From NCBI GenBank assembly GCA_900552735.1, contig USBA01000084.1, positions 1 through 8,003 of the forward strand: DNA of 8,003 nucleotides. The letters are read 5' to 3'. The notes beneath the pieces were generated by a model. It saw nothing but the letters and a program-made list of their open reading frames with translations, ran no database searches and was not told the origin of the DNA. The DNA comes from an uncultured Collinsella sp. GTDB taxonomy: Bacteria; Actinomycetota; Coriobacteriia; Coriobacteriales; Coriobacteriaceae. Position 1 is the stretch's first letter; each line of letters begins with the position of its first letter. The translations under genes and the position numbers were made by a program. Of the stretch, positions 1-5,739 are shown one piece after another.

Positions 1-197
1 TTGACCTCGTCCATCATCTGGGCGGGATCGGTATAAAACGGCACGCCGGCGGCCTCGGCCGTGGCGCGGGCGCCCTCAAAGGCGTCAGCGATGGCGACGA
101 GCTCGGCCTCGGGCTCCTCGGTGACAAAGCGGATGTGGTTGCGGCCCATGGCGCCGGCGCCGATAACGGCAATGGGGACGGGGTTGAGCTCAGACAT
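1..197 (-). CDS. Gfo/Idh/MocA-family oxidoreductase, N-terminal part (runs off left edge)
   Basis: Only the first 65 codons are in the window. My translation of the reverse strand begins MSELNPVPIAVIGAGAMG and continues with RNHIRF. The GxGxxG nucleotide-binding loop (G13, G15, G18) follows a short hydrophobic strand. An acidic residue, D38, sits at the end of the second strand, which in this family usually favours NAD(H) over NADP(H). The ATG is preceded by AAGGAG (203-208) at 5 bases, so the start is secure. Members oxidise or reduce hydroxyl groups of sugars, inositols and related compounds in the cytoplasm. The gene is third in line behind the SDR and the MFS carrier on the same strand, 69 bases after the carrier, so it is probably co-transcribed and acts on the same or a derived substrate. 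The C-terminal substrate domain is missing, so specificity cannot be judged. Confidence 0.88.
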   Translation of the reverse strand, partial: MSELNPVPIAVIGAGAMGRNHIRFVTEEPEAELVAIADAFEGARATAEAAGVPFYTDPAQMMDEV

Positions 198-227
198 TTC
201 GACTCCTTAATACTGGTGACCGGTGGA

Positions 228-258
228 ATGCGACAAAGGGGCTGTCCCTTTGTCGCAT
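228..258. repeat. Palindromic intergenic repeat, copy A
   Basis: A perfect 13-base inverted repeat: ATGCGACAAAGGG (228-240) and CCCTTTGTCGCAT (246-258) around the 5-base centre GCTGT, whose outer G and T could form a wobble pair. It lies 8 bases after the MFS stop codon and upstream of the oxidoreductase ribosome site. No T-run follows on the minus strand, so it does not look like a simple intrinsic terminator. The same core recurs at 3587-3623, with paired changes in the arms. It is probably a dispersed repeat that folds in RNA; possible roles are protection of the upstream mRNA end or partial attenuation. Confidence 0.8.
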
Positions 259-266
259 CGGTAAAA

Positions 267-1523
267 CTAGGCGGACTTCTTCTTGCTGTCGGAGACCATC
301 ATGTAGACGGTGAGCACGACGGCGATGGCGGCGATCACAATGGCGCCGTAGAAGGACTGCTGGTAGGCGGCGCTGCCGGCCTCGGCGTGATACAGCACAG
401 CGGTGATGGGCTGGCTGATCCAGGTGGAAGCGGCGTAGCCCAAAAACATGATGCCGTAGTTGACGCCGATGTTGCTGGTGCCAAAGGCGCCACCGGTGAG
501 CGGCGGGTAGATGACGAGCAGAGCGCCAAAGCTAAAGCCGAGCAGGGCGAGCGCCACAAAGAACATGCTCTGCGTAAAGCTCATCGACATGATGACGAGT
601 GCGATGATGGTGACGACAAGGCTGATGAGCAGCGACTTATAGGCGCCGAGCTTGTCGATGATCTGGCCAAAGGACAGGCGGCCAACCAAGTTGGCGCAGG
701 TGTTGACGGAGACCACCACACCGCCGAGGGCGACGGCCGCGGCGCTCGTGGGGTCGGCGAAGAGCTGGACGGCGGCAATGGAGGCAACCTTGCCCACGAG
801 CAGGGTGCCCGCGGTGGCGGCAAAGGCGAAGGTGACGATGAGGACCCAGAAGCGCGGGGTCTTGACCATCTCGCCCGGGGTGAGGTCGCCGAAGGTGCCG
901 GCGTGCGCGCCGCCCTTGGGGGCCTCGAAGCCCTCGGGCAGCCAACCGGCCTCGGGGGCCTTCAGGAACAGGGCGGAGGCGGCGATCGTCACAAAGAAGA
1001 TGACGCCGAGCGCCTTAAGGGCGCCGAAGATGCCCAGGCTCGGGATGAGCAGCGAGGCGAGCACCGGGGACAGCACGGCGGGGCCGGCGGTCGAAGCGGC
1101 GAGCGTAATGCCGGAGGCGAGACCCTTCTTGTCGATGAACCACTTCTGACCCGTGGTGAGCGCCGGGTTGTAGCCCAGGCCGTTGCCAACGGCGGCGACG
1201 AGCGAGAACCACAGGTAGAACTGCCACGGCTCGGTGACGGTGCCGGACATGAACCAGCCCAGGCCGTAGCACACGGCGGCGGCGATCACGACGTTGCGCG
1301 GGCCGATCTTATCGGAGATACGGCCGGCGAAGATGCCCGTCACGGCCATGATGGTCTGAAAGACCGGGAAAGCCCAGGTAAGGGCACTCGACCACTCGGG
1401 GTAGACGGCGAGCAGGTTCTTGCTCACGACAGAATACAGCGCGATGGAGCTGATGAAGAACATGGTGACGCACGCGGCGGAAAGCACGACGGCGCGACCC
1501 TTGTTGGAGTTGCTGGAAGCCAT
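267..1523 (-). CDS. MFS transporter, oxalate/formate antiporter (OFA)-like
   Basis: A 418-residue membrane protein with about 12 hydrophobic segments (roughly 13-34, 47-69, 77-96, 101-121, 134-160, 164-187, 223-243, 262-282, 296-315, 319-340, 352-372, 389-410), the normal MFS size and layout. The conserved cytoplasmic loop GRISDKIGPRN lies at 67-77 and its counterpart, GRLSFGQIIDKLG, at 281-293. The stretches GYNPALTTGQKWFIDKKG (117-134), PEAGWLPEGF (190-199) and the KTPRFW segment (221-226) match the OFA subfamily, whose known member OxlT exchanges oxalate and formate. K245 is a charged residue within or at the edge of the second half's first helices and could contact an anionic substrate. 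The start ATG has AAAGAG (1528-1533) 4 bases upstream. It lies 65 bases after the SDR gene and before an oxidoreductase, so it probably imports or exchanges the compound those enzymes act on. The family call is firm; the substrate is unknown, although a carboxylate is likely. Confidence 0.9.
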   Translation of the reverse strand: MASSNSNKGRAVVLSAACVTMFFISSIALYSVVSKNLLAVYPEWSSALTWAFPVFQTIMAVTGIFAGRISDKIGPRNVVIAAAVCYGLGWFMSGTVTEPWQFYLWFSLVAAVGNGLGYNPALTTGQKWFIDKKGLASGITLAASTAGPAVLSPVLASLLIPSLGIFGALKALGVIFFVTIAASALFLKAPEAGWLPEGFEAPKGGAHAGTFGDLTPGEMVKTPRFWVLIVTFAFAATAGTLLVGKVASIAAVQLFADPTSAAAVALGGVVVSVNTCANLVGRLSFGQIIDKLGAYKSLLISLVVTIIALVIMSMSFTQSMFFVALALLGFSFGALLVIYPPLTGGAFGTSNIGVNYGIMFLGYAASTWISQPITAVLYHAEAGSAAYQQSFYGAIVIAAIAVVLTVYMMVSDSKKKSA

Positions 1524-1544
1524 TGGACTCTTTCTAATCGATGT

Positions 1545-1576
1545 GGGAGAGGAGCGGTCGTATCCGCGGGCCTCCC
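1545..1576 (-). other. Interrupted hairpin between SDR and MFS genes
   Basis: GGGAG (1545-1549) pairs with CTCCC (1572-1576), and inside it GCGG (1554-1557) pairs with CCGC (1564-1567) around a 6-base loop, with a 4 by 4 internal mismatch. No T-run follows in the direction of transcription. It could set the relative expression of SDR and carrier through processing or folding, or it could be chance in GC-rich DNA. Confidence 0.3.
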
Positions 1577-1588
1577 TGTTAGGTTGGT

Positions 1589-2470
1589 TTACTGGTCAGT
1601 TGGCTTGGCGACGCCGGACTCATCGGACCAAAGCTCGACACCCTTGTTCTTAAGGTAGTTGTCGGCATAGGCGCGACGGCCGCCGGGCTTGGCGGTGAGG
1701 TCGCCCATCATGTTGGAGAAGCCGCCGTCGACCTTGATGGCGTCGCCGGTGGTAAAGTCCGAGCGCTTGGATGCCAGGAACATGACGGCGTTGGCGATAT
1801 CGCTGACCTCGCCGATGCGGCGCGTGGCGATCAGGCGGCTGCGGCTCTTTTCGACCTCGGGGTCGGCGTAGAAGTTGGCCGACATCGGGGTCTTAACGAA
1901 GCAGGGCTCGACGCAGTTGGAGCGCACGCCGTACGGGCCCCACTCGGCGGCAAGCATCTTGGACATCATGTTGACGCCGGCCTTGGTGGAGCTGTACACG
2001 CCCGAGAACGTCTCGGGGGAGTGGCTGGCGACGGTTGAGATGTGCACCAGACGACCCTGGCCGGCCTTGATCATCTCGCGGCCAAAGCGCTGCGAGGTGA
2101 TGAAGTAACCGGTGAGGTTGACGTTGATGACCTCGTTCCAGTCGGAGAGCGGCAGGTCTTCCATAGCTGCGAAGCGCAGGATGCCGGCGGTGTTGACGAG
2201 AACGTCGACGCGGCCGAAGTCGGCGATGGTGGCGTCGACGGCTGCCTGAACCTCGGCCTCGTCGGTGGCGTTCATCTTGTAACCCTCGGCGTGGATGCCA
2301 AACTCGGCGGCGAGGTCGGCGGCTGCGGCCTTGACCTTTTCCTCGTTCAGATCGAGCAGGGCGACGTTGGCGCCGTTGCGGGCGAACTCACGGCAAATCT
2401 CGACGCCCATACCGCCGAGCGCGCCAGTCACGGCGCAGACATCGCCCTCGAGCTTAAGCCAATTGCTCAT
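1589..2470 (-). CDS. Short-chain dehydrogenase/reductase (SDR)
   Basis: A 293-residue classical SDR, a soluble NAD(P)-dependent oxidoreductase acting on an alcohol or ketone. The coenzyme loop TGALGGMG is at 15-22. D40 at the end of strand 2 points to NAD(H). The NNAG-type motif appears as NTAG at 93-96. The catalytic YxxxK is Y159/K163, and the dinucleotide-facing turn reads VEPCFVKTP. Counting 13 residues back from Y159, the usual catalytic serine position holds T146, next to S145, which is unusual. After the VDGGF element near the usual C-terminus there are about 40 further residues, longer than most 250-residue relatives. The start is supported by AAGGGA (2478-2483) 7 bases before the ATG. 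It is the first gene of a leftward set with the MFS carrier and the Gfo/Idh/MocA oxidoreductase, and it diverges from a LysR regulator that probably controls it. The substrate cannot be assigned. It does not resemble the Collinsella 7-beta-hydroxysteroid dehydrogenase as I remember it. Confidence 0.92.
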   Translation of the reverse strand: MSNWLKLEGDVCAVTGALGGMGVEICREFARNGANVALLDLNEEKVKAAAADLAAEFGIHAEGYKMNATDEAEVQAAVDATIADFGRVDVLVNTAGILRFAAMEDLPLSDWNEVINVNLTGYFITSQRFGREMIKAGQGRLVHISTVASHSPETFSGVYSSTKAGVNMMSKMLAAEWGPYGVRSNCVEPCFVKTPMSANFYADPEVEKSRSRLIATRRIGEVSDIANAVMFLASKRSDFTTGDAIKVDGGFSNMMGDLTAKPGGRRAYADNYLKNKGVELWSDESGVAKPTDQ

Positions 2471-2497
2471 AGGAACTTCCCTTCTTGTGCCTCCCGA

Positions 2498-2522
2498 TGG
2501 GTCGCTCCCATTAACCGACCCA
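2498..2522. promoter_or_regulatory. Perfect dyad in SDR leader, overlapped by a competing hairpin
   Basis: TGGGTCG (2498-2504), 11 bases, then CGACCCA (2516-2522), a perfect 7-base inverted repeat. A second dyad, ATGGG (2497-2501) and CCCAT (2507-2511) with a 5-base loop, uses the same left bases, so both cannot form at once in RNA. The element lies between the proposed SDR promoter and the SDR ribosome site. It could be a repressor operator or a switching leader structure. The repeats are seen directly; the function is inferred. Confidence 0.5.
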
Positions 2523-2539
2523 CGTGGTTTTCGCTGGTT

Positions 2540-2568
2540 ATCGTATGCTTTGCATTTGCGCAGGTGAA
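2540..2568 (-). promoter_or_regulatory. Candidate sigma-70-type promoter for SDR-MFS-oxidoreductase genes
   Basis: Read on the minus strand, TTCACC (2568-2563) and TACGAT (2545-2540) are separated by exactly 17 bases and match the -35 and -10 consensus at 4 of 6 positions each. The start point would fall near 2533, giving a leader of about 60 bases that carries the dyad at 2498-2522. This is the best-spaced candidate in the spacer, but it is unproven. Confidence 0.45.
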
Positions 2569-2575
2569 TTGCATA
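2545..2575. promoter_or_regulatory. Candidate LysR-type operator region
   Basis: Within the AT-rich divergent spacer lies a perfect dyad, ATGC-TTT-GCAT (2545-2555). A second TTGCAT follows 19 bases after the first (2550-2555 and 2569-2574), TATGC (2544-2548) is mirrored by GCATA (2571-2575), and ATT-N10-AAT (2554-2569) fits the loose T-N11-A pattern of LysR sites. These elements sit over the spacer and -10 of the candidate SDR promoter, the usual place for a divergent LysR regulator to bind. The symmetry is visible; binding is inferred. Confidence 0.4.
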
Positions 2576-2586
2576 TTTGTTAGAAT
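2556..2586 (+). promoter_or_regulatory. Weak candidate promoter for the LysR gene
   Basis: TAGAAT (2581-2586) is a good -10, and TTGCGC (2556-2561) could be a -35 at a long 19-base spacing. It overlaps the proposed SDR promoter on the other strand, so the LysR protein could control both. The leader would be about 110 bases. Confidence 0.3.
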
Positions 2587-2625
2587 GGCGTTAACTAATG
2601 GTTTATAGCTCGCAAGACGATGTGT

Positions 2626-2653
2626 CTTTGATTGAGTGTGTGACCTGTCAAAG
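2626..2653. promoter_or_regulatory. Dyad in the LysR leader
   Basis: CTTTGA (2626-2631) and TCAAAG (2648-2653) form a perfect 6-base inverted repeat spaced by 16 bases, 40 bases before the LysR ribosome site. It may be an autoregulatory site or a leader hairpin. A repeat this short could also be chance. Confidence 0.25.
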
Positions 2654-2692
2654 CGATCCCCTTCGGCAGTTCATTGCCATACGTCTGGAAAC

Positions 2693-2697
2693 AGGAG
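2693..2697 (+). promoter_or_regulatory. Ribosome binding site fixing the LysR start at GTG 2704
   Basis: AGGAG (2693-2697) lies 6 bases before GTG 2704. An upstream in-frame TTG at 2674 would place this site inside the gene and has no comparable site before it. The protein from GTG begins MYDRRLEAIS, the usual distance from the helix-turn-helix for this family. Confidence 0.8.
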
Positions 2698-2703
2698 ATT
2701 GAC

Positions 2704-3582
2704 GTGTACGATCGACGACTTGAGGCCATATCGGCCGCCGCGGAGCTGGGAAGCTTCTCGCGTGCGGCGGCAAAATTGCGCGTGTCGACCCCGGCACTCG
2801 TCAAACAGGTGTCGGGATTTGAGGCCGAGTTTGGTATCACGTTGTTCGAGCGCTCGCATTCGGGTGTTAAGGTGACGCCGGCGGGCGCTCTGCTGGTGGA
2901 CGATGCGCGCTCGATCATGCGGCAGTCCGAGGACGCGCTGCGCCGCGCCCGACGCGCAGCGGGCGATGGCGGTGCCGTGCGTCTAGGTGTGTCGATGATG
3001 TGTCCGGGGCGCCAAACGCTGTCGATGTGGTCGGGCATCCATGACCTGGAACCGTCGCTGCGATTTGAGATCGTGCCGGTAAGCGACCTCTATGACGAGC
3101 GCGAATCCGTCATGCGCAGCCTTGGTCGCGAAGTAGATGTGGTGCAGTCGAGTTTTTCGACCCCACGCTGGGGCGATGCCTGCCAAAAGCTCCGCATTGT
3201 CAACGTGCCGTTTTATATCGACGTGCCGCGCGCGAGCCCGCTGGCGCGCAAGACGCGCATCACGGTTGCCGACCTGGAGGGCATGCGCCTGCGCGTACTG
3301 CGCCACGGCAACGACGCCATGGACAGCCTGCGCATCGACCTTTTGGCCGACGGCGGCGTGGACGTGATCGACGTGGACAGCTTCGACTTTGCGCTCTTTA
3401 ACGAGGCGGAGGAAAAGGGCGACGCAGTGCTCACCTGCGGAGCGTGGTCGGGGGTGCACCCGGCCTTTGTGGGCGTGCCGTTCCTGTGCGGCCGCGAGGT
3501 ACCGGTCTTTCTGCACTACCCGCTCGAGCCCACCTTCCAAGTACAAAAATTCGTCAACGCCATGGCCCAACTCCTCAAGTAG
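2704..3582 (+). CDS. LysR-type transcriptional regulator
   Basis: A 292-residue protein of normal LysR length. The N-terminal winged helix-turn-helix spans about 3-61, with the core GSFSRAAAKLRVSTPALVKQ at 16-35 and the wing ending in KVTPAG (56-61). A linker helix follows, and then from about residue 88 a periplasmic-binding-protein-like effector domain beginning GAVRLGV. I chose the GTG start at 2704 because of the AGGAG at 2693-2697. Such proteins bind as tetramers upstream of a divergent target and respond to a small ligand, often the pathway substrate. Here the target is probably the SDR, MFS and oxidoreductase genes. Candidate sites lie at 2545-2575. The gene ends with TAG, 4 bases before a palindromic repeat and then a strong terminator, so it is a single-gene transcript. 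The family call is firm; the ligand is unknown. Confidence 0.92.
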   Translation: MYDRRLEAISAAAELGSFSRAAAKLRVSTPALVKQVSGFEAEFGITLFERSHSGVKVTPAGALLVDDARSIMRQSEDALRRARRAAGDGGAVRLGVSMMCPGRQTLSMWSGIHDLEPSLRFEIVPVSDLYDERESVMRSLGREVDVVQSSFSTPRWGDACQKLRIVNVPFYIDVPRASPLARKTRITVADLEGMRLRVLRHGNDAMDSLRIDLLADGGVDVIDVDSFDFALFNEAEEKGDAVLTCGAWSGVHPAFVGVPFLCGREVPVFLHYPLEPTFQVQKFVNAMAQLLK

Positions 3583-3586
3583 CTAA

Positions 3587-3623
3587 TTTGTGTGACAAAG
3601 GGACAGTCCCTTTGTTACACAAA
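3587..3623. repeat. Palindromic intergenic repeat, copy B
   Basis: A 17-base inverted repeat: TTTGTGTGACAAAGGGA (3587-3603) and TCCCTTTGTTACACAAA (3607-3623) around CAG, all paired except one G-T wobble (3594/3616). The core matches the repeat at 228-258. Relative to that copy, one arm pair has changed from C-G to T-A and another from G-C to G-T, so pairing is kept while the bases differ. It starts 4 bases after the LysR stop and abuts the terminator hairpin. Confidence 0.85.
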
Positions 3624-3666
3624 ACGAGGCCCTGGCCAAACGGCCAGGGCCTCGCAAACTTTTATT
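3621..3666. terminator. Bidirectional intrinsic terminator between convergent genes
   Basis: A perfect 13-bp stem (3625-3637 and 3642-3654; core GAGGCCCTGGCC and its complement) with a 4-base loop, AAAC. On the plus strand it is followed after 5 bases by TTTTATT (3660-3666). On the minus strand it is followed at once by TTTT (3624-3621). It should stop the LysR transcript from the left and the exporter operon transcript from the right. The minus-strand T-run is partly supplied by the arm of the adjacent palindromic repeat. Confidence 0.8.
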
Positions 3667-3689
3667 CCGTTTTAAATGACGGGCTGATC

Positions 3690-3738
3690 GCGCGCAGGAG
3701 GGCGCCCCGGGGGCGGGCGGGGTATTTCCTCCGCGCGC
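3690..3738. other. GC-rich interrupted palindrome
   Basis: GCGCGC (3690-3695) with GGAGG (3697-3701) pairs with CCTCC and GCGCGC (3728-3738), leaving a single bulged A at 3696. The 26-base interior contains CCCCGGGG (3705-3712), so the whole can fold into a strong cruciform or hairpin. It lies downstream of the exporter operon in a spacer where I see no gene. There is no adjacent T-run, so it is not an obvious terminator. Confidence 0.5.
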
Positions 3739-3767
3739 AGTTTCGCAGCGCAGCGAGAATGTTTGAG

Positions 3768-3807
3768 CACGGAGGTTACACCCCGGCCCGCCTGGGAGAC
3801 CTCCGTG
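3768..3807. other. Dyad just downstream of exporter stop codon
   Basis: CACGGAGGT (3768-3776) and ACCTCCGTG (3799-3807) form a perfect 9-bp stem with a 22-base GC-rich loop, starting 12 bases after the stop codon of the second ABC gene. No T-run follows in either direction. It could protect the 3' end of the operon mRNA or pause polymerase before the terminator at 3621-3666. Confidence 0.5.
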
Positions 3808-3819
3808 GAACAAACCTAC

Positions 3820-5739
3820 CTACTCGAGCTCAAACGCTCCGGTATAGAGCTGGTAGTAATACCCGCGCTTGGCGATCAGCTCGTCGTGGTTGCCGCGCTC
3901 GATAATGCGGCCGTGGTCCAGACAGATGATCGCGTCGGAATTGCGCACGGTGGACAGGCGGTGCGCGATGACAAACGTCGTGCGGCCTTCCATGAGCTTG
4001 TCCATGCCGGCCTGCACGATAGCCTCGGTGCGGGTGTCGATGGAGCTCGTGGCCTCGTCCAGAATCATCGCCGGCGGATCGGCGACGGCGGCGCGCGCAA
4101 TCGAGATCAACTGGCGCTGGCCCTGCGACAGCTGCGCGCCGTTGCCGGTGAGCATGGTGTCGTAGCCGTCGGGCAGACGGGTGATAAAGTCGTCCGCTCC
4201 CGCGAGCTTGGCCGCCTTGATGCACTCCTCGTCGGTGGCGTCCAGGTTGCCGTAGCGGATGTTGTCCATCACGGTGCCGGTGAACAGGTTCACGTCCTGC
4301 AGCACCACGCCCAGCGAGCGACGCAGGTCGGACTTGCGAATCTTGTTGACGTTGATGCCGTCGTAGCGGATCTTGCCGTCGGCAATGTCGTAGAAGCGGT
4401 TGATGAGGTTGGTGATGGTCGTCTTACCGGCACCGGTGGCACCGACAAACGCGACCTTCTGGCCCGGCTTGGCATATACGGACACGCCGTGCAGCACCTC
4501 GTGGTCGGGCGTATAGCCAAAGTCCACGTTATCCATGACCAGGTCACCACGCAGCGGCACGTACTCGATCTCGCCGGTCGCGCGGTGCGGGTGCTTCCAT
4601 GCCCACATGCCGGTGCGGTGGTCGGCTTCCTCGAGCTGCCAGGTCTCGGGGTTCACCTGTGCGTTGACGAGCGTCACGTAGCCCTCGTCGGCTTCGGGCT
4701 CCTCGTCGAGCAGCTCAAAGATGCGCTCGGCGCCGGCAAGGCCCATGACCACGGCGTTGATCTGCTGCGAGATCTGGCCGATCTGGCCGCAGAACTGCTT
4801 GGTCATGTTGAGGAACGGCACCACGACGGCGATGGAGAGCGCCATGCCCGAGAGGCTCAGGTTGGGCACGCCCAGCGCCAGGAAGATGCCGCCGGTCAGC
4901 GCGACCAGCACGTAGAGCAAGTCGCCCAGGTTCCCGAGGATCGGCATGAGGATGTTGGCGTACATGTTGGCCTTCTGCGAGACCTCGAAGAGCTTCTCGT
5001 TGCGCTCGTCAAAATCGGCCTCGGCAGCGGACTCGTGACAGAACGCCTTGACGACTTTCTGGCCGTTCATGACTTCCTCGATATGGCCCTCGACCACGCC
5101 GAGCTCGGTCTGCTGCGCGATAAAGAAGCGCGCGGAGTTGGAGCCGAGCAGCTTGGTCATAAAGGTCATAAAGGCGATGCCGGCAATGATGACCAGGCAC
5201 ATCCACATGCTGTAGTACAGCATGATGAAGAACACCGTGACGATGACGATGATCGTCATGAGCAGGTTGGGCAGCGACTGGCTGATCATCTGGCGCAGCG
5301 TGTCGATGTCGTTGGTGTAGTGGCTCATGATGTCGCCGCGCTGGTGCGTGTCGAAGTAGCGAATCGGCAGGTCCTGCATACGGTTGAACATCTTCTCGCG
5401 CAGCTTCTCGAGCGAGCCCTGCGTGACGATGGCCATGGCGCGGTTCCAGAAGAGCGAAGACAGGATGCCGACGCCGTAGATGCAGGCGAGGGTGGTCACG
5501 AGCTGTGCGATCTTGGGCTGTGCGGCTTCCCAATCGCCCGACTGCCACGATTCGCTAATAATTTGCAGGGCGCTCTGAAGGAAGGTCGCGCCGATGGAGT
5601 TGATGATGGCGCAGAGTACCACGCCGACGACGACGAGGGGCAAAAGCACGGGGTAGAAGCCAAAGAGCGTCTTGATGAGGCGCGACATGGTGCCACCCTT
5701 GCGGTTGAGCGCGCGCTCGGCGGTCGTTGCCTTACTCAT
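3820..5739 (-). CDS. ABC half-exporter, catalytically canonical subunit (BmrD/YheH-like)
   Basis: A 639-residue fused membrane and ATPase protein of the multidrug type. The transmembrane domain covers about 25-335 and the nucleotide-binding domain about 400-635. Visible ATPase motifs are A-loop Y409, Walker A GATGAGKTT (433-441), Q-loop Q481, signature LSQGQ (537-541), Walker B ending in D561 with catalytic E562, D-loop D568, and switch H593. Catalytic E and H are intact, but the signature has Q for the first G of LSGGQ. An insert of about 45 residues (353-398) lies between the two domains, rich in W, H and acidic residues; the B. subtilis BmrD branch also carries extra length there as far as I recall. 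The start overlaps the previous gene by 8 bases (5732-5739) and has AAGGAGG 8 bases upstream. It pairs with the upstream half-transporter to export hydrophobic or amphipathic compounds across the cytoplasmic membrane. Substrate unknown. Confidence 0.93.
   Translation of the reverse strand: MSKATTAERALNRKGGTMSRLIKTLFGFYPVLLPLVVVGVVLCAIINSIGATFLQSALQIISESWQSGDWEAAQPKIAQLVTTLACIYGVGILSSLFWNRAMAIVTQGSLEKLREKMFNRMQDLPIRYFDTHQRGDIMSHYTNDIDTLRQMISQSLPNLLMTIIVIVTVFFIMLYYSMWMCLVIIAGIAFMTFMTKLLGSNSARFFIAQQTELGVVEGHIEEVMNGQKVVKAFCHESAAEADFDERNEKLFEVSQKANMYANILMPILGNLGDLLYVLVALTGGIFLALGVPNLSLSGMALSIAVVVPFLNMTKQFCGQIGQISQQINAVVMGLAGAERIFELLDEEPEADEGYVTLVNAQVNPETWQLEEADHRTGMWAWKHPHRATGEIEYVPLRGDLVMDNVDFGYTPDHEVLHGVSVYAKPGQKVAFVGATGAGKTTITNLINRFYDIADGKIRYDGINVNKIRKSDLRRSLGVVLQDVNLFTGTVMDNIRYGNLDATDEECIKAAKLAGADDFITRLPDGYDTMLTGNGAQLSQGQRQLISIARAAVADPPAMILDEATSSIDTRTEAIVQAGMDKLMEGRTTFVIAHRLSTVRNSDAIICLDHGRIIERGNHDELIAKRGYYYQLYTGAFELE

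Noticed and set aside
228..258. Copy A palindrome as an intrinsic terminator of the SDR-MFS transcript
   Set aside because: No T-run follows on the minus strand, and the next gene in the same direction starts only 30 bases later.
135..1658. A 507-codon open frame on the plus strand opposite the MFS gene
   Set aside because: It is a low-complexity G/D/H-rich translation spanning the antisense of the MFS gene and both its spacers. There is no ribosome site at its start and no recognisable domain.
2674..2703. TTG at 2674 as the LysR start
   Set aside because: The AGGAG at 2693-2697 serves GTG 2704. The ten extra residues do not belong to the family N-terminus.
2983..3570. A 195-codon minus-strand open frame inside the LysR gene
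   Set aside because: It lies wholly antisense to a clear LysR effector domain and has H/R/A-rich composition without motifs.
3583..3813. A small minus-strand open frame in the convergent spacer
   Set aside because: It crosses the repeat and the terminator hairpin, has no ribosome site, and its composition follows the structured DNA.
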